Below are positions 7,882 through 14,776 of a stretch of DNA of 64,000 nt, piece after piece; the stretch's first letter is position 1; each line of letters starts with the position of its first letter. Source of the DNA: Imperialibacter sp965651695 (GTDB lineage Bacteria; Bacteroidota; Bacteroidia; Cytophagales; Cyclobacteriaceae). The stretch spans positions 1 through 64,000 of the forward strand of contig CBFGTI010000010.1 of assembly GCA_965651695.1 (NCBI GenBank). Direction: 5' to 3'. The position numbers were made by a program, and so were the translations under genes. The notes beneath the pieces are model-generated. The model had not been told where the DNA came from. It saw only the letters and a list, made by a program, of their open reading frames with translations, and did no database searches.

Positions 7882-8597
7882 TATTGTTGTAGTTGGCGCA
7901 GGTATAGCTGAATAGTATTTTCCAATCCATAGTACAAGGCATCGCAAATTAAGGCGTGCCCTATGGAAACTTCGTCGAGGGCCGGTATTTGCTGTACAAG
8001 GTAAGCCAGATTGTGCAGGTCCAGATCGTGCCCGGCGTTTAGTCCCAGGCCTTCTTCTGCGGCTACCCTGGCAGTTTCAACATAGGCCCTTACGGCGCCT
8101 TCTTTGTCAGTTGGAAATTGCGTTGCATAAGGCTCAGTGTAAAGCTCTATTCTGTCGGCACCAGCCATCACGGCGCCCTCCACCAGTCGCGGATCGGGAT
8201 TAAGAAAAATGGAAACCCTAACCCCGTCCAGCTTTAGTTCCTCTATCACCTCGGCGAGAAAAACCTGGTGCTTTATAGTATCCCAGCCTGCGTTGGAGGT
8301 AATTGCGTCAGGTGGGTCGGGCACCAGCGTTGCCTGGGCCGGCTTAACTTTCTTTACCAGGTCAATGTACCGCCTGTCTGGGTAGCCTTCTATGTTAAAC
8401 TCCGTTGTGACTACCTCGCTCAGTTTTAGCACGTCGCTATACCTGATGTGCCGCTCATCCGGCCGTGGGTGAACCGTAATACCCTGGGCGCCAAATCGCT
8501 CGCAATCCATTGCCACTTTTACCACGTCGGGATTATTGCCCCCCCGGGCGTTGCGAAGGGTGGCCACTTTATTGATGTTCACACTTAGCCTGGTCAT
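7881..8597 (-). CDS. pdxJ: Pyridoxine 5'-phosphate synthase
   Basis: Condenses 3-amino-2-oxopropyl phosphate with 1-deoxyxylulose 5-phosphate to form pyridoxine 5'-phosphate in the DXP-dependent vitamin B6 pathway. The 238-residue TIM barrel opens with RLSVNINKVATLRNARGGNNPD, has the phosphate-binding and catalytic GITVHPRPDERHI, the LVPD segment, and ends GLNAGHDLDLHNL with EVSIGHALICDALYYGL. Length and motifs fit PdxJ fully. It is coupled by a one-base overlap to the hydrolase gene and shares a compact divergent promoter region with the YqeY-like gene. Confidence 0.96.
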   Translation of the reverse strand: MTRLSVNINKVATLRNARGGNNPDVVKVAMDCERFGAQGITVHPRPDERHIRYSDVLKLSEVVTTEFNIEGYPDRRYIDLVKKVKPAQATLVPDPPDAITSNAGWDTIKHQVFLAEVIEELKLDGVRVSIFLNPDPRLVEGAVMAGADRIELYTEPYATQFPTDKEGAVRAYVETARVAAEEGLGLNAGHDLDLHNLAYLVQQIPALDEVSIGHALICDALYYGLENTIQLYLRQLQQ

Positions 8598-8614
8598 TCT
8601 TAGCTGTATTTGTA

Positions 8615-8633
8615 TAACTTTGCTGCAAAGTAA
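8615..8633. promoter_or_regulatory. Back-to-back divergent -7 elements between pdxJ and the YqeY-like gene
   Basis: TAACTTTG on the plus strand (8615-8622) is followed after three bases by CAAAGTAA (8626-8633), which reads TTACTTTG on the minus strand. The first is an exact TAnnTTTG match, the second has one mismatch. The two promoters would open over adjacent DNA, so transcription of pdxJ and of the YqeY-like gene may interfere or be coupled. No good upstream TTTG was found for either. Confidence 0.5.
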
Positions 8634-8661
8634 CCAAATACAAAATCAAATAATTCGATAT

Positions 8662-9114
8662 ATGAGCCTTAAAACCCAAATAGACGGTGAGATTAAACAA
8701 GCCATGCTGAAAAAAGACCAGGATAGGCTTCGGGCACTGCGGGCGGTAAAGTCGCTTATTCTGCTGGCTGAATCGGATAAAGGGAGTAAAGGAGAGCTTG
8801 ATCAAGCCACTGAAATGGCGCTGCTCACAAAGGCAGCAAAACAGCGAAAAGATTCTATCGCTATTTTTGAACAACAGCACAGGGCCGATCTGGCACAAAA
8901 AGAGCAGCAGGAATTGGATGTGATAAATGAGTTTTTACCAAAGCAGCTCTCGGAAGAGGAGGTGAAAGCTGAACTCAGCAAGATTATTAGCCAGGTTGGT
9001 GCAGCTGGTCCGCAAGATATGGGGAAAGTAATGGGTGTAGCTACAAAAGCGCTGGCCGGGAAGGCAGATGGTAAAATGATTTCGGCACTGGTAAAGGAAT
9101 TACTGAACAAATAG
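8662..9114 (+). CDS. GatB/YqeY domain-containing protein
   Basis: A 150-residue all-helical protein of the YqeY family, homologous to the tail domain of the amidotransferase subunit GatB. It begins MSLKTQIDGEIKQAMLKKDQDRLRALR and contains the conserved FLPKQLSEEE turn and GKVMGVATKALAGKADGK near the C-terminus. The frame is open 42 codons further upstream but this ATG gives the normal length. YqeY proteins are thought to interact with tRNA; a direct role in transamidation is not shown for stand-alone members. It is followed after 7 bases by the CvpA-like gene. Confidence 0.9.
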   Translation: MSLKTQIDGEIKQAMLKKDQDRLRALRAVKSLILLAESDKGSKGELDQATEMALLTKAAKQRKDSIAIFEQQHRADLAQKEQQELDVINEFLPKQLSEEEVKAELSKIISQVGAAGPQDMGKVMGVATKALAGKADGKMISALVKELLNK

Positions 9115-9121
9115 TGGTACA

Positions 9122-9679
9122 TTGAAAATTGTAGATATTGTAATTTTACTTGTGTTAATCCTCGGTGCCTTCCGGGGTTTTCAAAAAGGGCTACTCCTTG
9201 AAGTCATCGGGCTGGTGGCTTTTTTCCTGGGAATCTGGGGAGGGTTCAGATTAATGCCCCTGGGTGTAGATTTTCTGGATGGTTTTTTTGATGCGAAGAG
9301 TCTTCTTCCATTTATTTCTTTTTTCCTGATCTTTGTGGTAATTGTGCTAATAGTTAACCTGGTCGGGATAGTTTTAAAGAAGACGATCGACATGACCATC
9401 CTGGGCAGCTTCGATGATCTGGCCGGGTCGCTGGCCGGCTTGTTAAAATGGGCGGTATCAATCAGCTTTTTGATCTGGTTGCTGGGGTTCTTTAATTTCC
9501 GGCTTGGCCACGAGTATACTGAAGGAGCAGTAATATATCCGTTTATTGCGAGCATAGCACCCTGGTTGATCGATACCATTTCAATAGCAATGCCTTTTAT
9601 TAAGGAGTTCTTTGATTCGGTAGAAGAGCAGGCTTCTCCGCCAACACGGCAGGCCTTTTTGAAGTACACTTTAATGTAA
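9122..9679 (+). CDS. CvpA family membrane protein
   Basis: A 185-residue inner-membrane protein with four predicted helices, opening KIVDIVILLVLILGAFRGFQKG, the conserved N-terminal signature of CvpA (colicin V production protein family). It uses a TTG start 7 bases after the upstream stop; no ATG would give the conserved first helix. The family is linked to envelope homeostasis and stress survival; its biochemical role is not established. The C-terminal tail after about residue 165 is polar and likely cytoplasmic or periplasmic. Confidence 0.82.
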   Translation: MKIVDIVILLVLILGAFRGFQKGLLLEVIGLVAFFLGIWGGFRLMPLGVDFLDGFFDAKSLLPFISFFLIFVVIVLIVNLVGIVLKKTIDMTILGSFDDLAGSLAGLLKWAVSISFLIWLLGFFNFRLGHEYTEGAVIYPFIASIAPWLIDTISIAMPFIKEFFDSVEEQASPPTRQAFLKYTLM

Positions 9680-9760
9680 CACCTTACTTTTTGATAAGGG
9701 CAGGCAACAAAAACTTTATCTCAGAACAGATTTTATCTATATTGGGTTAAATCATAACGA

Positions 9761-10522
9761 ATGAAATTAACTGTTAAGGAAAAAGGCGGGTACAGGTATA
9801 TTGATGAGGGAGAAGGAGAGGTACTTCTTCTTTTGCATGGCCTGTTTGGAGCGTTGAGCAATTGGGAAGGTGTAGTCAGCAAATTTTCGAAAACACACCG
9901 CGTAATGATACCTATGCTGCCCATTTATGACATGCCGATACGGGAAGCAGGGCTCGATGGGCTGGTTGAATTTCTGGAGGGATTTGTAAAACTAATGGGG
10001 CTGAACGAAATGGCGCTGATGGGCAACTCGCTGGGTGGCCATATTGCGCTGATATATGTTTTGAGAAATCCTGACAAGGTAAAAAGCCTGATATTGACCG
10101 GCAGCTCAGGGTTGTTTGAAAACTCCATGGGGGGGTCTTTCCCAAAAAGAGGCAGTTACGAATATATCAAGGAAAGGGTAGAATACACCTTTTTCGACCC
10201 TAAAACGGCCACGCCGGAGTACGTAGAGGAGGTGTTTGAAACAACCAAAAGTATACCCAAATGCATGCGGATTGTGGCAATTGCCAAGTCGGCCCAGCGT
10301 CACAACATGGCAAAGGAATTGCCAACAATTGAAATACCAACGTTGCTTGTGTGGGGATTGAACGATACGATTACTCCGCCCGAGGTTGCGCACGAATTCA
10401 ACCGGCTGATAAAAAACTCGACGCTTAGATTTATAGATAAGTGCTGCCATGCACCGATGATGGAGCACCCTGATACGTTTAATGACATATTAAGTGATTT
10501 CCTGTTAAATGAAGCGGCATGA
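9761..10522 (+). CDS. Alpha/beta hydrolase
   Basis: A 253-residue alpha/beta-hydrolase with VLLLLHGLFGALSNW (oxyanion region), the nucleophile elbow MGNSLGGHIAL, the acid turn VWGLNDTITPP and a histidine motif KCCHAPMMEHPD, so the triad appears complete. The substrate is not evident. Its stop codon overlaps the ATG of the following CBS protein (ATGA), and the run continues to nadK, an arrangement common in Cytophagales. Confidence 0.85.
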   Translation: MKLTVKEKGGYRYIDEGEGEVLLLLHGLFGALSNWEGVVSKFSKTHRVMIPMLPIYDMPIREAGLDGLVEFLEGFVKLMGLNEMALMGNSLGGHIALIYVLRNPDKVKSLILTGSSGLFENSMGGSFPKRGSYEYIKERVEYTFFDPKTATPEYVEEVFETTKSIPKCMRIVAIAKSAQRHNMAKELPTIEIPTLLVWGLNDTITPPEVAHEFNRLIKNSTLRFIDKCCHAPMMEHPDTFNDILSDFLLNEAA

Positions 10523-11184
10523 TAGCCAGCGATCTCATTAATTATATGATCCCTCCGCTAAAGCTTAGCGACGAAGTGCAGAAGGCCATTCTGTGGATGG
10601 AAGAATTGCGCACTTCGGAGTTGCCGGTAGTTGAAAAGGGAAGATTTTTGGGATTTCTCTGCGAGGATACGCTTTTCGAAATGAACGGAGTGTATCCGAA
10701 GGTGTCGGATTACAACCTCGTGGGCACTTCCTGCAAAGTGTTGCAGTCGCAGCATTACTACGACGTAATCAGAACCTGCGACAACAACGGTTTATCGCAC
10801 GTAGCAGTTTTAGATGACACCGAAGCTTACCTTGGCGTAATAGCGCTTGAAGAAGTAATACAAGCCTTTGCCATGACGTCCTCCATAAAAAGCCACGGGG
10901 GCATACTGGTACTGGCACTAAAACAGATAGATTATTCGTTGGCCGAAATAAGCCGCCTTATAGAATCTGACAACGGCAAAGTATTGAGCTCGTATTTAAC
11001 CGACGATCCCAACGACAGTTCCAAAGTTAACCTGACGCTGAAAGTTAACCTGGAAGACCTGACGAGAATACAAGCCACACTGGAGAGGTTTGGTTATCAG
11101 GTAGTTGCAAAATTCAACGACACAGCCAAGGTGGTTGATGAGCAAGAGCGCCTGGATATACTAATGAAATACCTCGGAATTTGA
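10519..11184 (+). CDS. CBS domain-containing protein with ACT-like C-terminus
   Basis: A 221-residue protein. Residues 1-130 look like a pair of CBS motifs (for example ELPVVEKGRFLGFLCED and LSHVAVLDDTEAYLGVIALEEV), which usually bind adenine nucleotides. Residues 135-215 (beginning GGILVLALKQIDYSLAEISRLIE) resemble an ACT domain, a small-molecule sensor fold. It has no catalytic domain and is probably a regulatory protein. Placement just before nadK hints at sensing nucleotide or NAD status, but this is inference. It starts inside the ATGA overlap with the hydrolase gene. Confidence 0.82.
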   Translation: MIASDLINYMIPPLKLSDEVQKAILWMEELRTSELPVVEKGRFLGFLCEDTLFEMNGVYPKVSDYNLVGTSCKVLQSQHYYDVIRTCDNNGLSHVAVLDDTEAYLGVIALEEVIQAFAMTSSIKSHGGILVLALKQIDYSLAEISRLIESDNGKVLSSYLTDDPNDSSKVNLTLKVNLEDLTRIQATLERFGYQVVAKFNDTAKVVDEQERLDILMKYLGI

Positions 11185-11215
11185 TCCTACGCTGATAATG
11201 AAACCACCAAATTCC

Positions 11216-12091
11216 ATGAGAATAGCTCTGCATGGTAGAAAATTTACTACAGAAACAATTCCCTATATACAGGAGGTAATTTCTATTTTGAAATCCAGGG
11301 GTGCGGAGATAGGTGTTTCGCTTCTCTTTAAAAAGAATGCCCAAAAGGCCGGGCTTGATTTGCACGAATTTCCGAGCTTTAAAAAAGTAGACCCTTTTAC
11401 CGGATACGACGCCATTATCAGTCTGGGAGGAGACGGCACCTTGCTGGAAACGTTGACTTACGTAAAAAACTCCGAAACTCCCATGATGGGAATCAACACT
11501 GGCAGGTTGGGTTTCCTGGCAAACATTTCTAAAATAGATATAGCAAAAGCGCTTAATTCTTTTTTTGAGGGCAGGTTCACCTACGACAACCGCTCACTGC
11601 TAAGACTCGATACCAACAAGGATCTGTTTGGTGACATAAACTTTGCGCTAAACGAGTTTACCATCATCAAGAAGGACACGTCCTCGATGATTACAGTAAA
11701 ATGCTACATCAACGGCGAGTATCTTAATTCGTATTGGGCCGACGGGCTGATGATTTCCACACCCACGGGTTCTACCGGCTATTCTCTTAGCTGTGGCGGG
11801 CCGGTAATACTGCCGCACTCCAACAACTTCGTCATTACCCCGGTAAGCCCTCACAACCTCAATGTGAGACCCCTCATTGTGCCCGACGAAAGTGTAATCT
11901 CTTTCGTAATAGAAAGCAGGGGAAGAAACTTTCTCGCCTCGCTCGATTCCCGATCGCATACGGTAGACTCCTCAGTTAAAATGTCTGTGCGGCGGGAAGA
12001 TTTTAAAGCTAAATTAATCCAGCTGGAAGGATACACATTTTTGGACACTCTGAGAAATAAGCTAAATTGGGGCTTCGATCTCAGAAATTGA
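11216..12091 (+). CDS. nadK: NAD kinase
   Basis: Phosphorylates NAD to NADP with ATP or polyphosphate. The 291-residue protein has the catalytic GGDGTLLET (about residue 75 onward), GINTGRLGFLAN and the substrate loop DGLMISTPTGSTGYSLSCGGP, which identify the family. The start at MRIALHGRKF matches the usual N-terminus; an ATG six codons earlier (11198) is also possible and lies 13 bases after the CBS gene. Confidence 0.95.
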   Translation: MRIALHGRKFTTETIPYIQEVISILKSRGAEIGVSLLFKKNAQKAGLDLHEFPSFKKVDPFTGYDAIISLGGDGTLLETLTYVKNSETPMMGINTGRLGFLANISKIDIAKALNSFFEGRFTYDNRSLLRLDTNKDLFGDINFALNEFTIIKKDTSSMITVKCYINGEYLNSYWADGLMISTPTGSTGYSLSCGGPVILPHSNNFVITPVSPHNLNVRPLIVPDESVISFVIESRGRNFLASLDSRSHTVDSSVKMSVRREDFKAKLIQLEGYTFLDTLRNKLNWGFDLRN

Positions 12092-12146
12092 TTTTTATCC
12101 AGCTTCTTTATAGTTATTATTTTTTTTGTAGCAAACGGATAAATCC

Positions 12147-13235
12147 ATGAGAAAGCTAATTCTCATTTTACTTCTGTTAATTCCCGCATTACTGGCTTCG
12201 GAGGATGCTTTTGGCCAATACAAGAGAAAGAGCAGGGCAAAATCGCGCCGAAATAAGGCAATGTCATCGTACAAAGGGGGGCGGATTTCCACTGTTTCAA
12301 GATTCAGCCGCTATCATTCTGTGGGGGGCAACGTAAACGCACTAAACTACTTTGGCGATATTGCCCCGCTGGCCAGGGCCGCCAGCACCGACATCTCTTT
12401 TACGCGGCCCGGAATGGGTGCTACCTGGACCTACCGGTTAGATAAGTACATCAACGTGCGTGCGGGTTTCAACTGGGGCAGGCTGAAAGGCGACGATTTT
12501 GATTCCGCCGACCCTACACTGGATGCCAGTCTGCCAAGGTACACCAGGAATTTATCGTTTAGAAACGATATTAAAGAACTGTCTCTCATATTGGAAATGG
12601 ACCTTTTGCCAAATGCAGGTGGTCCGGGGTCCAGAATGCCACTGGTCCCCTACCTGTTTGCGGGCGGCGCCATATTTCATCACAACCCGAAAGCGATTGC
12701 TCCGGCCACCGACAGAAACGGCAATCCGCTGGCTGAAGCCGGTAAATGGGTTTCTTTGAGGAATTTGGGCACTGAAGGGCAGTACAGCGACCAGTACGAC
12801 ACCGAACCGTATAGCAGTTTTCAATATGCAATACCTTTCGGGGGCGGGGTAAGAATGCGATTGCCGGGGCCTTTTGATGCAGCTTTTGAAATTGGATACC
12901 GCCTGCTGTTCTTTGATCACCTTGACGATTTGAGCGGCAACTATGTAGACCCGGGAGCTTTTGGTTCTAATGAGCTGGCCCGAGCCATGGCCGACAGGTC
13001 GCTCGAGCCGCTGTCATCCGCAGGCGAAGCAAGAATTGTCGATCAAATTGTGGACCGATACGGGCTGGGATCGCGCGTTTCAGCTATCGATGGCCAACCG
13101 TACCCCATTATCCCGGGGTGGGGCTTCGAAGGAGATAAAAGAGGCAGTCCGAACAACAACGACCAATATATTATGACCCAATTACGTTTAATGTATATTA
13201 TTGGTAAAGTACGCCGCAGTGGCAAGTTCAGATAA
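12147..13235 (+). CDS. DUF6089 family outer-membrane beta-barrel protein
   Basis: A 362-residue protein with a signal peptide (LILILLLLIPALLASEDAFG, cleavage before QYKRK), a short very basic stretch rich in Lys and Arg, then the DUF6089 barrel pattern beginning VGGNVNALNYFGDIAP. It ends in RLMYIIGKVRRSGKFR. In Bacteroidota a DUF6089-type gene between nadK and uppS is often PorG, an outer-membrane protein of the type IX secretion system. Here two such genes lie in tandem. This longer copy has an extra segment of about 110 residues (roughly 190-320) and is probably a paralogue of PorG. Confidence 0.72.
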   Translation: MRKLILILLLLIPALLASEDAFGQYKRKSRAKSRRNKAMSSYKGGRISTVSRFSRYHSVGGNVNALNYFGDIAPLARAASTDISFTRPGMGATWTYRLDKYINVRAGFNWGRLKGDDFDSADPTLDASLPRYTRNLSFRNDIKELSLILEMDLLPNAGGPGSRMPLVPYLFAGGAIFHHNPKAIAPATDRNGNPLAEAGKWVSLRNLGTEGQYSDQYDTEPYSSFQYAIPFGGGVRMRLPGPFDAAFEIGYRLLFFDHLDDLSGNYVDPGAFGSNELARAMADRSLEPLSSAGEARIVDQIVDRYGLGSRVSAIDGQPYPIIPGWGFEGDKRGSPNNNDQYIMTQLRLMYIIGKVRRSGKFR

Positions 13236-13248
13236 GATTTTTAAGGGA

Positions 13249-13956
13249 TTGAAAAAGCATCAATTAACTCTTATCACCACCCTGGTGGTGATTTTTTTTA
13301 CTTCAGACGCTTACGCCCAGTATACGGAATTTGGAGGTGGGTTGGGGGCGTTTACCTACACGGGCGATCTAAGCCCCAGGCTCAATGCCCGGCATGTTAC
13401 GCCCGGGGGCTTTGGCTTTTACAGGATGAATCTTAACAATGTGGTAAGCCTGAAGCTGGGCTTAACCGCAGGCAAAATTAAAGGAAGCGACCGCAACCCG
13501 CTGGACGTGCTGGGTGAAAACCGTAACTATTCGTTCGATATCACGCTGATAGAGGGCGCAGCCACAATGGAATACTTTTTTCTCGACTACAAGCATCCGA
13601 AAAGTCAGGTTCACTGGTCGCCGTATTTTTTTGCAGGGTTTGGGATCTTCAGGTTTTTTGGAGCCGACGAAAGTCGTGGCGAGTTTGGCAAGCTCCAGCC
13701 GGTAGTGCCTTTCGGTGTTGGGATAAAGCAGCTTGTGGGCAAAAGGTATGCTGTATCAGGAGAGTTTGGGTTGAGAAAAACCTTTTTCGATTATCTGGAC
13801 AGCGTTTCTGATGCTGATGTGACATTTAAAAATTATCAGTACGGTAACCCCAGCAGCAAAGATTGGTATTACTTCCTCGGGTTTTCGCTTACCTACATTT
13901 TATACGAAATTCCCTGCCCGTTCAGGTATGTTCCCAACCGTTACGAGTATAATTGA
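13249..13956 (+). CDS. porG: DUF6089 family protein, probable type IX secretion protein PorG
   Basis: A 235-residue outer-membrane beta-barrel protein of the DUF6089/PorG type. The TTG start at 13249 gives an ideal signal peptide (KKHQLTLITTLVVIFFTSDAYA, cleavage before QYTEFGGG) and avoids a 35-base overlap with the gene before it. The barrel begins GGGLGAFTYTGDLSPRLN, a pattern shared with the preceding gene. Size and position just before uppS and bamA correspond to porG in Porphyromonas and Flavobacterium. PorG anchors the periplasmic ring of the gliding/secretion machine in the outer membrane. The symbol rests on gene order and size, so it is tentative. Confidence 0.7.
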   Translation: MKKHQLTLITTLVVIFFTSDAYAQYTEFGGGLGAFTYTGDLSPRLNARHVTPGGFGFYRMNLNNVVSLKLGLTAGKIKGSDRNPLDVLGENRNYSFDITLIEGAATMEYFFLDYKHPKSQVHWSPYFFAGFGIFRFFGADESRGEFGKLQPVVPFGVGIKQLVGKRYAVSGEFGLRKTFFDYLDSVSDADVTFKNYQYGNPSSKDWYYFLGFSLTYILYEIPCPFRYVPNRYEYN

Positions 13957-14036
13957 ATCTTCTATTTAATTACCACTTTATTTAAACAAAAAATTGCCAA
14001 CTTTGCGGTTTGGTATTGGGCGATAGAAGCTTAGGA

Positions 14037-14774
14037 ATGAAAGAATTGATAAATCCCGAAAAGTTGCCAAAGCATATTGCCATTATAATGGATGGCAATG
14101 GCAGGTGGGCAAAAAAAAGGGGAGCAGCCAGGATATTTGGACATCAGAATGCCATTCAGGCGGTGAGAGATGCTGCTGAGGGTTGTGCGGAACTTGGCGT
14201 AGACTATCTAACCCTGTATGCTTTTTCTACTGAGAATTGGGGGCGGCCTCAGGATGAGGTAAACGGATTGATGTCGCTTTTGATATCGACCATCAAAAAC
14301 GAGTTGCCCACGCTGCAAAAGAATAACATACGCCTCAAATCCATCGGCGATACGGATTCGCTGCCCGCGGAAGCCAGAAAAAATTTGGCCGGGGCCAAAA
14401 CAGCCACCCAGTTTAACGACGGTCTTACGCTGCTGCTGGCACTAAATTACAGCGGGAGATGGGAGCTAACCCAGGCCATAAAAAATATCGCCGCCGACGT
14501 GGAGCAAAAAAACATAAGCCGGTTTGATATAGATGAACAATTGATCGAAGCTTACCTCGACACCCGGGGGATTCCCGATCCGGAGTTGTTAATACGGACA
14601 AGCGGCGAAATGCGGTTGAGCAACTTTTTGCTATGGCAAATCGCATATACTGAATTATATATACCCGAGGTGTTGTGGCCCGACTTTCGGAGGGAGCACC
14701 TCTACCAGGCAATATTGGAATACCAGAGAAGAGAGAGAAGATTTGGAAAAATCAGTGAACAAGTGAATCCCTGA
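14037..14774 (+). CDS. uppS: Isoprenyl transferase (undecaprenyl diphosphate synthase)
   Basis: Cis-prenyltransferase that makes the C55 lipid carrier for peptidoglycan and surface polysaccharides. The 245-residue protein has HIAIIMDGNGRWAKKRG with the catalytic Asp, the YLTLYAFSTENWGRP motif, and the C-terminal PELLIRTSGEMRLSNFLLWQ followed by ELYIPEVLWPDF that forms the magnesium and diphosphate site. The start was set at the ATG at 14037, preceded by an AGGA; the frame is open 27 bases further upstream from a TTG, which is not needed. bamA begins two bases after the stop. Confidence 0.95.
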   Translation: MKELINPEKLPKHIAIIMDGNGRWAKKRGAARIFGHQNAIQAVRDAAEGCAELGVDYLTLYAFSTENWGRPQDEVNGLMSLLISTIKNELPTLQKNNIRLKSIGDTDSLPAEARKNLAGAKTATQFNDGLTLLLALNYSGRWELTQAIKNIAADVEQKNISRFDIDEQLIEAYLDTRGIPDPELLIRTSGEMRLSNFLLWQIAYTELYIPEVLWPDFRREHLYQAILEYQRRERRFGKISEQVNP

Positions 14775-14776
14775 GA

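Noticed and set aside
14010..14036. Longer uppS from an upstream TTG
   Set aside because: The extra nine residues are not family-like and the ATG at 14037 is preceded by a good AGGA.
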